Made by a program: the position numbers and the translations under genes. Under the pieces are notes generated by a model. The model worked only from the letters and a program-made list of their open reading frames with translations, was not told where the DNA came from and did not search any database. Shown in pieces: positions 62,170-64,000 of a DNA stretch of 64,000 bases; position 1 is the stretch's first letter, and every line of letters starts with the position of its first letter. The stretch comes from Dillenia suffruticosa (Eukaryota > Streptophyta > Magnoliopsida > Dilleniales > Dilleniaceae), in the NCBI GenBank assembly GCA_033439265.1, contig JAVTVX010000010.1:7316001-7380000 (forward strand), in the 5' to 3' direction.

Positions 62170-62654
62170 TGTTGGATTTAATCGCGCATGCGGAAGCGTG
62201 AATTAAATAGATCGGAATTTTCGGGATAAATACCTCTATTGGGCGGTCTCCAAAATCCACCGTGTCGCGATGTCCCTCGAACGGATCGCACGGTCGGATG
62301 GTGATCACGCAATCGAACCACCACCTCAAATCCACGACGCCTCAACCCTCGTGTCCGGTGAATCGTCTGACGATGGGAGATTTTCCTACGCGAAAATCTC
62401 CATCCCTCTCTCTATTTTTTCTCTCTCTAGAGAAGTGTACGAAACCCTAGCCTCCATCATGGTTGCCCATGGATGCTCTCCACACACAAGGTAGGAATGA
62501 TACTTTCTCAATTGAATCAAGAGAATAATCTCTATTAGGGTTAAGATTTGGGAGTTACCAAATAATATTGGTTAATATTGGTAAGTAATAATGGGAGTTA
62601 CCCCATTATCTCATTCTTACCAAATTGCCCCACAATGGGCATAAATAACCTACA
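62170..62654 (-). repeat. 5' LTR of the copia element
   Basis: 485 bp, followed inward by the primer-binding site. Confidence 0.95.
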
Positions 62655-62762
62655 AATATATATATATATAATTTTACTTCATAATTTTGATTTAAAGGCG
62701 AGGCAGAAGCCCCCACCCCCGCAAGAAGTGGCCCTTCTTTTACCCGTGAATATCTTCAATTT

Positions 62763-62954
62763 TTGTTTTTGTATCATAGTTAGGCCTTCAGTATTTGAGA
62801 TTTTGTCCTGATTAATTTAGGTCGACCGTTTGTATAACCCAATTGAGGGGGCAAATCTCCCGACACTAATTTTTTCATTTCTATGGGGGATCAAACTCTC
62901 AACTATGATTAAGGGACGTTAATCTCTAAACCAACTGAATCATCAGACGTTAGT
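62763..62954 (-). mobile_element. tRNA-derived SINE, family A
   Basis: The flanks TGAATATCTTCAATTT (62747-62762) and TGAATATTTTCGATTT (62955-62970) match at 14 of 16 positions. In element orientation the head reads GATGATTCAGTTGGTTTAGAG, close to a tRNA A-box region, with GAGAGTTTGATCCCC as B-box. Confidence 0.85.
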
Positions 62955-63587
62955 TGAATATTTTCGATTTCAATAAAAATGAATTCTGATTCAAGATTTG
63001 TAGCGTTATATTAAAAAATTTTATTAGTTAAACTAGTTTACCTTTGCGTGGTCATATTAACCCCTTATTTTTGTGTGACTAAACACATTAAAAATAGGGA
63101 TCATAATTATTAATTTAATTTCACACTTTTTTAAAAGAAAATTGGAAATGATAAATAATCAAATTGCTTCACCGATTGTAATATATTTCTGTCTATTACC
63201 AACATTATGGTTAAACCTTGAAATTTGCAATGTACTAGATTTTGTACTTAATCGGAGGAATTGATGCATAGGTTAAATTTTGTATATTTGCTAAATTAAA
63301 TTTTATTAATCAAAATGTTAAATTTAAATATTGAAAAGAAAAATCATGTACCAGAAAAGTCAACTCTTAAATGAGATCTCACCACTATTCAAACTGAATT
63401 AATTGAGTTTTTGGATATCGGTGTTCAAGAAAAAAAATAAAAAATAAAACCCAAAATGGGCATTACATGCATACAATAGATTTGGACGAGCAAGTAAAAA
63501 ATTATTATCTTAAAGTCTCAAAGAAAAATCTGAATCGATAACATGAGGGTTTTCAATAAAAAAAAAAAAAAAAAACTCAAATATTTT

Positions 63588-63773
63588 TTTGATACCTTTG
63601 CTTGGCCATTGTCCGATATCTAAGATTTCGTTCTGATTAATTTAGACCGATCGCTGTGGTGCCCACTTTGTGGGGGTCTCCCAACAAATGTCTCTCCATT
63701 CCTATAGGGAGTCGAATTTTGAATGATTAAGAGACAACAGATCCCTTACTATTTGTGCCAACATTTATCGGTT
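63588..63773 (-). mobile_element. tRNA-derived SINE, family A
   Basis: Perfect 13-bp duplication ACTCAAATATTTT (63575-63587 and 63774-63786). The body shares GATTAATTTAGACCGATCGC and CCTATAGGGAGTCGAATTTT (plus-strand view) with the other copies. The last 200 bp of the window are featureless. Confidence 0.85.
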
Positions 63774-64000
63774 ACTCAAATATTTTATGAACCGGTCCAA
63801 TATGGTAGATAAAAACACTTGCCTAGCTTATCAATTTGCCCAATTGGCAATTGCATTTACTTAGTATGAAAGAATTTCATCATTTTTCATTATAATGGAT
63901 GTGCGGATAAAATTATTTTTACGGCTGTGATATGGGATAAAAACGCAAAATTTTATATTTAAAAATTGTATTCATAAATAATTAAATGTAAGCAATTCCC

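Larger units (their letters stand above)
55638..62654 (-). mobile_element. Ty1/copia LTR retrotransposon, structurally complete, coding-defective (7017 bp)
   Basis: LTRs of 485 bp at each end (55638-56122 and 62170-62654) begin TGTAGGTTATTT and end CCAACA in element orientation. A perfect AATAT duplication flanks the element (55633-55637 and 62655-62659). The initiator-tRNA-Met primer site TGGTATCAGAGC is at 62168-62157, one base inside the 5' LTR. The polypurine tract AAGTGGGAGA (56132-56123) abuts the 3' LTR. By eye I find a single difference between the LTRs (the Ile/Val-equivalent A/G near 55930), which implies a recent insertion. Domain order gag, protease, integrase, RT, RNase H identifies copia. 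The coding region is heavily mutated. Confidence 0.95.

Noticed and set aside
55738-62494. Pair of nearly identical 74-residue frames at 55738 and 62270
   Set aside because: They lie in the two LTRs, on the strand opposite to the element, and are not genes.
48958-63773. tRNA genes suggested by A- and B-box motifs
   Set aside because: They are SINE heads followed by a SINE body, A-tail and target duplications, and do not form an intact cloverleaf.

Overview
This is a eudicot-type plant nuclear window. It is AT-rich, has four spliced protein genes, (CT)n and (TA)n microsatellites, and a dense layer of plant transposable elements (Ty1/copia, Athila-like Ty3/gypsy, CACTA, hAT, tRNA-derived SINEs). 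The species cannot be named from the sequence. No rRNA gene, functional tRNA gene or CRISPR array is visible.

Genes, with splice sites read by eye and all phases consistent: (1) an At5g52430-like hydroxyproline-rich family protein, minus strand, 19331-23111, two exons; (2) HCF106/TATB, the thylakoid twin-arginine translocase subunit, plus strand, 29602-33032, six exons; (3) a BAHD acyltransferase of the DCR/PEL3 cutin type, minus strand, 38700-41137, two exons; (4) a UPF0496 (DUF677) protein of the At3g49070 type, minus strand, 53451-55103, two exons with a 49-nt first exon. The left edge may hold the promoter and first non-coding exon of a further minus-strand gene that leaves the window. 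The genes are unrelated single-copy housekeeping or developmental loci and form no operon or cluster.

Layout: 1-19 kb is repeat-dominated. It holds tandem arrays with periods of about 166, 41, 134 and 46 bp, a GC-rich minisatellite, a CACTA transposase remnant, a complete non-autonomous CACTA element with GTT target duplication (7306-9436), a T-rich low-complexity tract, a small TRIM-like LTR element (12641-13970, CTCTC duplication) and a right-truncated CACTA relative (14547-15556). 19-41 kb carries three of the genes, with a degenerate hAT element (34226-37416) between genes 2 and 3 that itself contains a SINE. 41-53 kb holds SINEs, a third CACTA-like element and partial copia and gypsy elements lying next to each other. 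55.6-62.7 kb is a full copia element on the minus strand with 485-bp LTRs and a perfect AATAT duplication.

The main discoveries are as follows. The copia element has nearly identical LTRs but wrecked gag-pol, including a YVGD reverse-transcriptase box, so it looks like a recently moved element that depends on a helper; its 3' LTR faces the UPF0496 promoter. A tRNA-derived SINE family of about 190 bp has seven copies here, six with target duplications. The three CACTA-type elements share a GC-rich, tRNA-like internal module in different orientations.
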